Both the position numbers and the translations under genes were made by a program. Below, one piece after another: positions 1-5,812 of a stretch of 6,438 nucleotides of DNA. Position 1 is the stretch's first letter; every line of letters begins with the position of its first letter. Origin of the DNA: Nostoc sp. CHAB 5715 (GTDB lineage: Bacteria > Cyanobacteriota > Cyanobacteriia > Cyanobacteriales > Nostocaceae); NCBI RefSeq assembly GCF_020829685.1, contig NZ_JAIVFR010000390.1, forward strand, positions 1 to 6,438, in the 5' to 3' direction. The notes under the pieces were generated by a model. The model was not told the DNA's origin, did not search any database, and saw only the letters and a list, made by a program, of their open reading frames with translations.

Positions 1-1
1 G

Positions 2-718
2 CTAAAGGACTATTAAATCAATAACTTCTGGATCATATCCTTGTTTTTCAAGAGTTTTTACTGCTTGTAGCACATGATGCCGCATTCGGGAATAAGTAAT
101 AATTGTGACATCTTTTCCCTCACGCACCATTTCTGCTTTATCCAGAGGTAGCAAGTATTCTTCTTCTGGTAAATCTTCTTTCAAGTTGTAAAGCAAAACG
201 TGTTCAAAGAACAAGACTGGATTATCATCGCGGATAGCAGATTTTAATAGTCCTTTAGCGTTTCTGGGTGTGGAGCAGGCAACAATTTTCAACCCTGGCA
301 CAGCTTGGAAGTAAGTTTCTAGTCGCTGGGAATGTTCTGCGCCTAGCTGCCGTCCGACACCGCCAGGACCGCGAATTACCATCGGAATTTTAAAGTTACC
401 GCCAGAAGTATAGCGAAGCATCCCAGCGTTGTTGGATATTTGGTTGAAGGCGAGCAGTAAAAAGCCCATATTCATGCCTTCAATGATGGGACGCAACCCT
501 GTCATTGCTGCTCCGACTGCCATGCCGGTAAAGCTATTTTCGGCAATGGGGGTGTCTAAAATGCGGAGTTCGCCATATTTTTGGTACAGGTCTTTGGTAA
601 CTTTATAGGAACCGCCGTAGTGTCCGACGTCTTCACCGAGAACGAATACGCTGGAATCACGCGCCATTTCTTCATCAATGGCTTCCCGTAAGGCGTTGAA
701 GAATAGTGTTTCTGCCAT
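2..718 (-). CDS. pdhB: Pyruvate dehydrogenase E1 component, beta subunit; stops early at the window edge
   Basis: Beta subunit of the thiamine-diphosphate-dependent E1 enzyme, which decarboxylates pyruvate for the acetyl-CoA-forming pyruvate dehydrogenase complex in the cytoplasm. The 238 visible residues begin with the typical [18 protein letters not shown] and contain GEDVG (28-32) and [16 protein letters not shown] (56-71), where E60 matches the glutamate that activates the cofactor. The pyrimidine-binding domain is complete, and the protein runs into the start of the C-terminal transketolase domain ([11 protein letters not shown], then [10 protein letters not shown]). A TAG stop follows at positions 4-2, where relatives continue with Lys-Pro-Leu-Asp and about 90 more residues (family length near 327). 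Start: ATG at 718-716, with AAAAGG about 5 nt upstream. Family identity is very secure. Whether the gene is intact is not: the stop could be a nonsense change, a small deletion or an edge error. Confidence 0.93.
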   Translation of the reverse strand: MAETLFFNALREAIDEEMARDSSVFVLGEDVGHYGGSYKVTKDLYQKYGELRILDTPIAENSFTGMAVGAAMTGLRPIIEGMNMGFLLLAFNQISNNAGMLRYTSGGNFKIPMVIRGPGGVGRQLGAEHSQRLETYFQAVPGLKIVACSTPRNAKGLLKSAIRDDNPVLFFEHVLLYNLKEDLPEEEYLLPLDKAEMVREGKDVTIITYSRMRHHVLQAVKTLEKQGYDPEVIDLIVL

Positions 719-735
719 TTAAACCTTTTAGTACG

Positions 736-741
736 ATTATA
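736..741 (-). promoter_or_regulatory. Possible -10 box for pdhB
   Basis: The minus strand reads TATAAT exactly, 17 nt upstream of the pdhB start codon and just upstream of its AAAAGG ribosome-binding site. No convincing -35 hexamer lies 16-18 nt further upstream, and the implied leader would be only about 10 nt. This is therefore only a candidate. In a short AT-rich spacer a chance match is possible. Confidence 0.35.
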
Positions 742-877
742 GTTTTAGAATTTTATCGTGGTGCTGTCGCAAATACGGTGAGCGATCGCACTAGTTAGAG
801 TTTAGGTTGTTTAAACGAACCGCCTAAGCATAGAGTGAGTAATTGCCATAACTATATCAAAGCTATTTTTCTGTTAG

Positions 878-911
878 CTAGAGGTAATTTAGAAGCTGGA
901 ATTACCTCTAG
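878..911 (-). terminator. Perfect 12-bp stem-loop between cimA and pdhB
   Basis: CTAGAGGTAATT (878-889) pairs exactly with AATTACCTCTAG (900-911) around a 10-nt loop. It begins about 50 nt beyond the cimA stop codon, in the spacer before pdhB. No U-run follows on the minus-strand transcript, so it does not fit the classical intrinsic terminator. It could be a terminator or 3' stabiliser for cimA, or a dispersed palindrome. The inverted repeat is certain; its role is inferred. Confidence 0.4.
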
Positions 912-961
912 TTACAACTAGGTTCTCATGTAACTTCCAATACACTAAATAGTAACTTTTA

Positions 962-2623
962 TCAACTAGAAGCTTTCAAAGCTGCTTCTGCTTGAGAGTG
1001 CAATAACAAACCATATTCCAATCCCTCCACCACCGCTTGATAGGAAGCCTCCAAAATGTTGGTGGAAACTCCTACTGTAGTCCAGCGTTGACGACCATTG
1101 CCTGACTCTACCAACACACGGGTTTTCGCCGCAGTACCCGTATGTCCGTTAAGAATCCGCACTTTGTAATCTGTCAAATCAAAGGTTGCTATTTGGGGAT
1201 AAAAATTCACCAAAGCCTTGCGTAAAGCCGCATCTAAAGCTGCCACGGGGCCGTTACCTTCCGCCGCCTCCAAAATATTTTTCCCGTCAACAGCTATTTT
1301 GACCGTAGCTAAGGCATTGCTAGTTTCTTTCTCCTTAATCAAGTCACAGTGGACTTGAAAACCTTTGACTTCAAAAAACTTCTGGCGATCTCCCAAAGCT
1401 TCGTGCATCAAAAGCGCAAAACTGGCCTCTGCCGCTTCAAATTGAAATCCTTCACTCTCCAAATCTTTGAGGCGCTGGAGAATTTGCTTGGCTTGAGCCT
1501 TCAGTTGATCGAGGTCAATTCCAAAACTGCGGGCTTTGGCTAAAACATTGCTAAGTCCAGACTGTTCAGAAATCACGATGCGGCGATGATTGCCGACTTG
1601 TTCCGGCTGAATGTGTTCGTAAGTCAGGGGATTACGTTCCACGGCTGATACATGAATACCGCCCTTGTGGGCAAAAGCCGAAAGTCCTACAAAGGGAGCG
1701 TGTTCATCTGGCGCGAGGTTGACCACTTCACTAACAAAACGACTAGCTTGTGTAAGTTGTGTTAGCTGGTCTTCTGTGATACAACTGTAACCCAGCTTCA
1801 ATTGTAAATTGGGAATTAACGAACAGAGGTTAGCATTCCCACAACGTTCACCGTAACCGTTAATCGTCCCCTGTACCATCTTTGCCCCTGCCATCACGGC
1901 GGCTATTGCGTTAGCAACCGCCATTTCCGAATCGTTATGAGTATGAATTCCAATTTGAGGGATTGTCCTTTGTCCTTTGTCCTTGGTCATTGGTTCTTGA
2001 CAAATGACTAATGACAAATGACTAATGACATCTTGAACAATTTGGCTAATTTCATGGGGTAAAGTGCCACCATTGGTATCACAAAGAACTAGCCATTCAG
2101 CACCAGATGCGATCGCAGCTTCTAATGTCTGTAAAGCATAATCTCGATTGTGCTTGTAGCCATCAAACCAATGTTCGGCATCGTAGATAATGCGACGCCC
2201 TTGAGAACGCAGGTACTCAATCGTGTCACGAATCATCGCCAAATTTTCTTCTAATGTCGTCTTGAGGCTTGTTGTGACATGTAAATCCCAAGACTTGCCA
2301 AAAATCGTTACCCAGCGAGTCCCCGCAGCCAAAATATCCTGTAGCATCGGTTCGGTTGCAGCAGTGGAATTGGGGCGTCGAGTCGAACAAAAAGCCACAA
2401 TTTCAGCAAGTTTTAGCGGATCTTCTTGGAGTTGCCAGAAAAATTGTACATCCTTGGGATTGGCACCAGGCCAACCGCCTTCAATGAAAGGAATTCCCAG
2501 TTGATCGAGTCTACGAGCAATGCGTAACTTATCTTCTATCGATACTGATAGCCCCTCGCGCTGAGTGCCATCTCGTAATGTAGTGTCATAGAGCCAAAGT
2601 TGAGGTGAAGAATTTGTGGTCAT
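962..2623 (-). CDS. cimA: Citramalate synthase (HMGL / 2-isopropylmalate synthase family)
   Basis: Condenses pyruvate with acetyl-CoA to (R)-citramalate, the entry to the threonine-independent isoleucine route. The 553-residue protein opens with the HMGL signature DTTLRDGTQ (13-21), continues with LCDTNGGTLP and the metal-binding HTHND (227-231), then GERCGNANL. It ends in a LeuA-type dimerisation/regulatory domain, approximately residues 420-540, with GHTGTAAKTRVLVES near residue 493. The dimer domain and the GERCGNANL pattern favour CimA over homocitrate synthase; 2-isopropylmalate synthase is the nearest alternative. The ATG at 2623 was chosen because the only longer start is a TTG at 2665, which sits in a good -10 box, and because families begin close to the LWLYDTTLRDG motif. 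No clear Shine-Dalgarno is seen. Residues 199-220 are encoded by short tandem repeats, just before the metal-binding strand. pdhB follows in the same direction after 243 nt. Confidence 0.92.
   Translation of the reverse strand: MTTNSSPQLWLYDTTLRDGTQREGLSVSIEDKLRIARRLDQLGIPFIEGGWPGANPKDVQFFWQLQEDPLKLAEIVAFCSTRRPNSTAATEPMLQDILAAGTRWVTIFGKSWDLHVTTSLKTTLEENLAMIRDTIEYLRSQGRRIIYDAEHWFDGYKHNRDYALQTLEAAIASGAEWLVLCDTNGGTLPHEISQIVQDVISHLSLVICQEPMTKDKGQRTIPQIGIHTHNDSEMAVANAIAAVMAGAKMVQGTINGYGERCGNANLCSLIPNLQLKLGYSCITEDQLTQLTQASRFVSEVVNLAPDEHAPFVGLSAFAHKGGIHVSAVERNPLTYEHIQPEQVGNHRRIVISEQSGLSNVLAKARSFGIDLDQLKAQAKQILQRLKDLESEGFQFEAAEASFALLMHEALGDRQKFFEVKGFQVHCDLIKEKETSNALATVKIAVDGKNILEAAEGNGPVAALDAALRKALVNFYPQIATFDLTDYKVRILNGHTGTAAKTRVLVESGNGRQRWTTVGVSTNILEASYQAVVEGLEYGLLLHSQAEAALKASS
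1964..2029. repeat. Heptamer-type short tandem repeats inside cimA
   Basis: On the coding strand, two copies of the 14-mer TTAGTCATTTGTCA are followed, after a short gap, by about three copies of the 7-mer AGGACAA. On the plus strand these appear as GACAAATGACTAAT and TTGTCCT units. The units resemble the ACTAATG array upstream of thiO. They encode approximately residues 199-220 of CimA in frame (SHLSLVICQEP...KDKGQR) between conserved QDV and IPQIGIHTHND segments. The length change is therefore tolerated by the reading frame. Confidence 0.8.
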
Positions 2624-2663
2624 AAAACTGGGACCGACGAGACAACTTTCGAGGCAATGTGTC

Positions 2664-2691
2664 AATATACAACAAAACGCCAGTTTGGCAA
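2664..2691 (-). promoter_or_regulatory. Candidate sigma-70-type promoter of cimA
   Basis: The minus strand carries TTGCCA (2691-2686; five of six to TTGACA), a 16-nt spacer and TATATT (2669-2664; five of six to TATAAT). Transcription would start near 2657, giving a leader of about 33 nt before the ATG at 2623. This promoter overlaps the alternative TTG start at 2665, so it supports the shorter protein. It lies within the 75-bp divergent spacer shared with the ferredoxin-like gene. Confidence 0.5.
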
Positions 2692-2698
2692 TTAAAAA

Positions 2699-3037
2699 AT
2701 GCCTAAGGTACTAGCTCAAGGTAAAACAATTGAGTGCGTAAGCAAAAGCAATCTCCGAACAATTTTGCTGCAAAATGGTATTGACCTCTACAATGACGGT
2801 GCTAAGGTAATAAACTGTCGGGGCATTGGCAGTTGCGGAACCTGCGCGGTTAAGGTAGAGAGCGAAATATCAGCAGCGAATTGGCGTGATCGAGCACGAC
2901 GTTCGCTTCCTCCCCATTCTCTTACAACAAACTTGCTAAGGAACAGTCAAACTCAAGTTTTAGGCGATGTGAAAGTGACAAAGTTTGATGGATTTTGGGG
3001 ACAAGGTTCTCGAATAGTGTGGACACCAAAAGGTTAA
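2699..3037 (+). CDS. Small [2Fe-2S] ferredoxin-like protein with an altered fourth ligand
   Basis: A 112-residue soluble protein with a ferredoxin (beta-grasp) fold signature. NCRGIGSCGTC supplies C40, C46 and C49 in a C-x5-C-x2-C spacing. The tail motif GDVKVTKFDGFWGQGS, as I recall, is shared by cyanobacterial relatives. It would be expected to bind a [2Fe-2S] cluster and transfer electrons, partner unknown. The fourth cysteine, expected in an L-R-L-A-C-Q-T motif, is absent: the sequence reads NLLRNSQTQVLGD, placing Ser at 83 (AGT, 2945-2947). The cluster may be ligated by Ser, be unstable or be absent. The only other cysteine is C13. Length is normal for this group. The start is ATG at 2699 with no clear Shine-Dalgarno, 75 bp from divergent cimA. 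A second gene begins 16 nt after its stop, suggesting an operon. Confidence 0.85.
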   Translation: MPKVLAQGKTIECVSKSNLRTILLQNGIDLYNDGAKVINCRGIGSCGTCAVKVESEISAANWRDRARRSLPPHSLTTNLLRNSQTQVLGDVKVTKFDGFWGQGSRIVWTPKG

Positions 3038-3053
3038 AAAGGAGTAAGACAAG

Positions 3054-3449
3054 ATGGGTAGATGGACACCCTTAATTTTAATGGCTGGAGGTTTAGCCAT
3101 TCTGCTTGGTACATTACTGGGCATCAACTTTCCTATGGGAGTACAAACCGCTAACACTCCCAGTGACAAAAAATCACAAGTCCTCCCAGCTAATATCAAT
3201 GTTAATAGCAGTGCTGGCAGCAAGAATGAAGAAACTGCAACTGAAGGAAATGAAACAACCGAAACAAACGCAAACAGACGCACTATTGTAGCCCCAAGAC
3301 CTGACAACAGGAGTAACGTTGCTCAGAATCCTTCTGATGACTCAACATCACCTGCTGACACTACAACAGACAACAATACAGATTCTTCACAAACAAATAC
3401 GCCCAGCAATACAAATCAAGGCAACGAACCAATTCGCGCCTTGTGGTAA
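3054..3449 (+). CDS. Membrane-anchored low-complexity protein of unknown function
   Basis: I do not recognise a named family. The 131-residue protein has a hydrophobic N-terminal segment (approximately residues 5-27, PLILMAGGLAILLGTLLGI) preceded by one Arg, consistent with a signal anchor or uncleaved signal peptide. No convincing A-x-A cleavage site follows. The remainder is low-complexity and rich in Asn, Thr, Ser, Asp, Glu and Pro, has no Cys, and looks disordered; it would probably lie in the periplasm or thylakoid lumen. The protein ends abruptly in PIRALW, a hydrophobic tail that stands out against the polar stretch. Translation is well supported: AGGAG at 3040-3044 lies 9 nt before the ATG, and the gene starts 16 nt after the ferredoxin-like gene, so the two are probably co-transcribed. 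A competing minus-strand reading frame has no such support. Confidence 0.7.
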   Translation: MGRWTPLILMAGGLAILLGTLLGINFPMGVQTANTPSDKKSQVLPANINVNSSAGSKNEETATEGNETTETNANRRTIVAPRPDNRSNVAQNPSDDSTSPADTTTDNNTDSSQTNTPSNTNQGNEPIRALW

Positions 3450-3472
3450 CGATAGATCCGTCTATAGTTACG

Positions 3473-3557
3473 AGTTATAAGTTATAAGTTATGAGTTATT
3501 AGTCATGTACTAATGACTAATGACTAATGACTAGTGACTAATGACTAATGACTAGTG
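3473..3557. repeat. Two opposing heptamer arrays running into the thiO/thiG start codon
   Basis: Five AGTTATA-like heptamers (3473-3507: AGTTATA twice, then AGTTATG, AGTTATT, AGTCATG) are followed by seven ACTAATG/ACTAGTG heptamers (3509-3557). ATTAGTCAT (3498-3506) pairs exactly with ATGACTAAT (3513-3521) around a 6-nt loop, so the junction can form a hairpin or cruciform. The sixth unit of the second array supplies the ATG start of thiO/thiG at 3548. These are short tandemly repeated repetitive sequences of the kind known in heterocystous cyanobacteria. Confidence 0.9.
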
Positions 3558-5617
3558 AGATTGTAATTATTGGTGGCGGCGTTATTGGTTTAGCGATCGC
3601 CATTGAGCTAAAACTGCGCGGGGCAAGTGTCACCGTGCTTTGTCGTGACTTTCAGACTGCTGCTACCCACGCTGCTGCTGGGATGTTAGCACCAGATGCA
3701 GAAAAAATCCCTAATGGGGCAATGCGTTCATTGTGTTGGCGATCGCGTGCTTTATATCCCGACTGGACGCGCAAACTAGAAGAACTAACTGGCTCAAATA
3801 CTGGCTACCGTTCCTGTGGTATCCTCGCACCCGTCTTTCAAGAGGCAGGGGGGCAGGGGGCAGGGGGAGATGAGGGAGTAGGGGGAGATAGGGAAGTAAA
3901 TTCTTCCTCATCCCCCTCATCCCCCTCATCCCCCTCATCCCCCTCATCCCCCTTATCCCCCTCATCCCCCTCATCCCCCTCATCCCCAGCTTACTGGTTA
4001 GACAAAGAGGCAATTCATCAATATCAGCCAGGATTAGGAGCAGAGGTAGTTGGTGGCTGGTGGTATCCTGAAGACGCACAAGTTGATAATAAGGCTCTAG
4101 CTCGCGTATTGTGGACGGCGGCTGAGTCTGTTGGTGTTGAACTCAAAGACGGTATTACAGTAGAAGCATTTTTACAGCAGCAAGGGCAAGTGGTTGGCGT
4201 GCAAACCAATGCTGGAATAATTCGCGCCGCACACTATGTTTTAGCTTCAGGTGCTTGGTCAAATGAATTGTTACCAGTACCCGTGCGTCCCAGAAAAGGA
4301 CAAATGCTGAGTGTGCGGATACCAGAAATTACGCCGGAATTGCCCTTGAAGCGGGTTTTGTTTGGGCAGGATATTTACATCGTACCAAGACGCGATCGCC
4401 TTGTTATTGGCGCAACCAGCGAAGACGTTGGCTTCACCCCCAACAACACCCCAGACGGCATTCAAACACTATTACAAGCTGCCATCCGGCTGTATCCCCA
4501 ACTCAAACATTATCCCATCCAAGAATTCTGGTGGGGATTTCGCCCAGCAACTCCCGATGAGTTGCCCATCCTTGGCACAAGCCACTGTCAAAATTTAATC
4601 CTTGCTACTGGTCATTACCGTAACGGGATTCTACTTGCACCCGTAACAGCCGCCTTGATTGCCGATTTCATCTTAGAACAAAAGTCTGACCCTCTACTTG
4701 CTGATTTTCACTATTCGCGCTTCCAGTCCAAGCCATCTACCTCCACGCCAATGCTGACTCACTCTGCCAATTTCTCCAACGGGAATCATCCTGCTATATC
4801 CCCTTATTCCCCACTCCCCACTCCCCACTCCCCATTAATTATTGCTGGCAAAACCTTCCAATCCCGCTTGATGACAGGAACTGGGAAGTATCGCAGCATT
4901 GAAGAAATGCAGCAAAGCATCGCCGCCAGTGATTGCCAGATTGTCACCGTGGCAGTACGACGGGTACAAACCAAGGCCCCCGGACATGAAGGTTTAGCTG
5001 AAGCCTTGGATTGGACAAAAATCTGGATGTTGCCTAATACCGCAGGTTGCCAAACTGCTGAAGAGGCGATTCGGGTGGCGCGTTTGGGGCGAGAAATGGC
5101 AAAATTGTTAGGGCAGGAAGATAATAATTTTGTAAAGTTAGAAGTAATACCTGACCTTAAATATTTACTCCCAGATCCAATTGGGACGCTGCAAGCCGCA
5201 GAACAATTAGTTAAAGAAGGTTTTGCAGTATTGCCCTATATTAACGCTGACCCCATGTTAGCCAAGCGTTTAGAAGAAGTAGGTTGTGCTACAGTAATGC
5301 CTTTAGCATCGCCGATTGGTTCTGGACAAGGACTAAAAACAACCGCCAACATCCAAATCATCATCGAAAATGCGGGTGTACCAGTGGTGGTAGATGCCGG
5401 AATTGGTTCACCCTCAGAAGCCGCCCAGGCAATGGAATTGGGAGCAGACGCTTTGTTGATTAATAGTGCCATCGCACTTTCTCCAAACCCGGCAGTAATG
5501 GCTCGTGCCATGAATTTAGCAACAGTTGCCGGTCGTTTAGCATACCTTGCTGGCAGAATGCCTATCAAAGACTACGCCAGCCCTAGTTCACCTCTGACTG
5601 GGACGATTACTAGTTAG
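3548..5617 (+). CDS. thiO/thiG: Bifunctional glycine oxidase ThiO / thiazole synthase ThiG
   Basis: A 689-residue fusion making the thiazole moiety of thiamine. The ThiO half (1-392) is an FAD-dependent oxidase that turns glycine into the imine used by ThiG. It has the dinucleotide-binding [17 protein letters not shown] at the N-terminus, AAAGMLAP, and the C-terminal [13 protein letters not shown]. The ThiG half (about 430-689) is a TIM barrel that condenses 1-deoxyxylulose 5-phosphate, the imine and sulfur from ThiS-thiocarboxylate. K530 in FVKLEVIPD matches the Schiff-base lysine, and PIGSGQG (589-595) is the phosphate-binding loop. The ThiO-ThiG fusion is known in cyanobacteria. Unusual features are a repeat-encoded insert at residues 99-147, a repeat-rich linker (393-429), and a start codon inside a heptamer array with no Shine-Dalgarno. 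The ATG at 3548 is the first possible start, since an in-frame TGA lies at 3542. No thiamine riboswitch is seen upstream. At 689 residues it is longer than relatives of about 650. Confidence 0.95.
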   Translation: MTSEIVIIGGGVIGLAIAIELKLRGASVTVLCRDFQTAATHAAAGMLAPDAEKIPNGAMRSLCWRSRALYPDWTRKLEELTGSNTGYRSCGILAPVFQEAGGQGAGGDEGVGGDREVNSSSSPSSPSSPSSPSSPLSPSSPSSPSSPAYWLDKEAIHQYQPGLGAEVVGGWWYPEDAQVDNKALARVLWTAAESVGVELKDGITVEAFLQQQGQVVGVQTNAGIIRAAHYVLASGAWSNELLPVPVRPRKGQMLSVRIPEITPELPLKRVLFGQDIYIVPRRDRLVIGATSEDVGFTPNNTPDGIQTLLQAAIRLYPQLKHYPIQEFWWGFRPATPDELPILGTSHCQNLILATGHYRNGILLAPVTAALIADFILEQKSDPLLADFHYSRFQSKPSTSTPMLTHSANFSNGNHPAISPYSPLPTPHSPLIIAGKTFQSRLMTGTGKYRSIEEMQQSIAASDCQIVTVAVRRVQTKAPGHEGLAEALDWTKIWMLPNTAGCQTAEEAIRVARLGREMAKLLGQEDNNFVKLEVIPDLKYLLPDPIGTLQAAEQLVKEGFAVLPYINADPMLAKRLEEVGCATVMPLASPIGSGQGLKTTANIQIIIENAGVPVVVDAGIGSPSEAAQAMELGADALLINSAIALSPNPAVMARAMNLATVAGRLAYLAGRMPIKDYASPSSPLTGTITS
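3848..3893 (+). repeat. G-run tract with quadruplex potential inside thiO
   Basis: G-runs at 3848-3853, 3856-3860, 3863-3867, 3874-3876, 3881-3885 and 3891-3893 are separated by short CA or AGA-type spacers. This satisfies the simple four-run quadruplex pattern on the coding strand. It encodes a Gly-rich stretch (about residues 100-115). It is followed by a C-rich tandem repeat, so the two can also pair with each other in a long G/C-rich hairpin. Confidence 0.75.
3908..3988 (+). repeat. Nine-copy, 9-bp minisatellite encoding (Ser-Ser-Pro)n in ThiO
   Basis: Nine consecutive units of TCATCCCCC run in frame. The sixth unit is TTATCCCCC and the ninth ends in A. They encode SSP, with one LSP, at residues 121-147. 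Because the unit is three codons, gain or loss of copies keeps the frame. The insert lies between the conserved CGILAPV and AYWLDKEAI segments of ThiO, probably a surface loop. Confidence 0.95.
4809..4836 (+). repeat. CCCCACT heptamers in the ThiO-ThiG linker
   Basis: Three copies of CCCCACT and one CCCCATT run head to tail, preceded by a related CCCCTTATT. They encode the proline-rich end of the linker ([10 protein letters not shown], about residues 421-430), right before the first strand of ThiG (LIIAGKTF). The unit is the same C-rich heptamer class found elsewhere in the window. Confidence 0.85.
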
Positions 5618-5620
5618 GGC

Positions 5621-5726
5621 ATGGGGAATGGGGCATGGGGCATGGGGCATGGGGAATAGACAGACAAGGGAGACAACGGGAATAACCAATCCTCAATCCC
5701 CAATGCCCAATCCCCAATCCCCAATG
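5621..5726. repeat. Opposing G-rich and C-rich heptamer arrays after thiO/thiG
   Basis: Five ATGGGGC/ATGGGGA units (5621-5655) begin 3 nt after the thiO/thiG stop. About five AATCCCC-like units (5688-5722, plus a partial AATG) lie about 32 nt further on. The arrays can base-pair imperfectly, with single-base bulges, into a large hairpin. It could act as a transcription barrier between thiO/thiG and psb34, but no U-run follows. The arrays are clear; a terminator role is a guess. Confidence 0.8.
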
Positions 5727-5812
5727 TAACGATTTGTCTAACAGTTTCAGAGCAAAACTAACATTTATGTAACATTAAATGAACAATAAAGAAAAGATAA
5801 AGGAATTAATTC

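Larger units (their letters stand above)
782..4399. repeat. Dispersed HIP1 octamers (five copies)
   Basis: GCGATCGC occurs at 782-789, 2109-2116, 3593-3600, 3739-3746 and 4392-4399: one in the pdhB upstream spacer, one in cimA and three in thiO. This highly iterated palindrome is a hallmark of many cyanobacterial genomes and is the main compositional clue to the source organism. Confidence 0.95.

Noticed and set aside
1..15. Group II intron or insertion sequence interrupting pdhB at the left edge
   Set aside because: The bases after the break do not begin with the GTGYG intron boundary and too little is visible for an IS end. A point change or small deletion explains it more simply.
2624..2665. 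Longer cimA start at a TTG (2665), adding 14 residues
   Set aside because: The TTG lies inside a good -10 box (TATATT, 2669-2664), the added residues do not look like the family, and an ATG at 2623 sits at the usual distance from DTTLRDG.
2960..3307. Minus-strand 115-residue frame with hydrophobic stretches
   Set aside because: It overlaps the end of the ferredoxin-like gene and most of the small membrane protein gene, which has its own ribosome-binding site and operon spacing. The hydrophobic look is an antisense effect.
3450..3547. Thiamine (TPP) riboswitch upstream of thiO/thiG
   Set aside because: The stretch consists of heptamer repeats. None of the conserved THI-box segments (CTGAGA-type and GAACCTGA-type) are present.
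3473..3557. CRISPR array
   Set aside because: Units are 7 bp head to tail with no spacers; the same is true of the other arrays in the window.
3711..4079. Minus-strand frame with (Met-Arg-Gly)n over the ThiO minisatellite
   Set aside because: It is the mirror of the repeat inside the well-supported ThiO gene and has no family features; the repeated pattern comes from the 9-bp unit.
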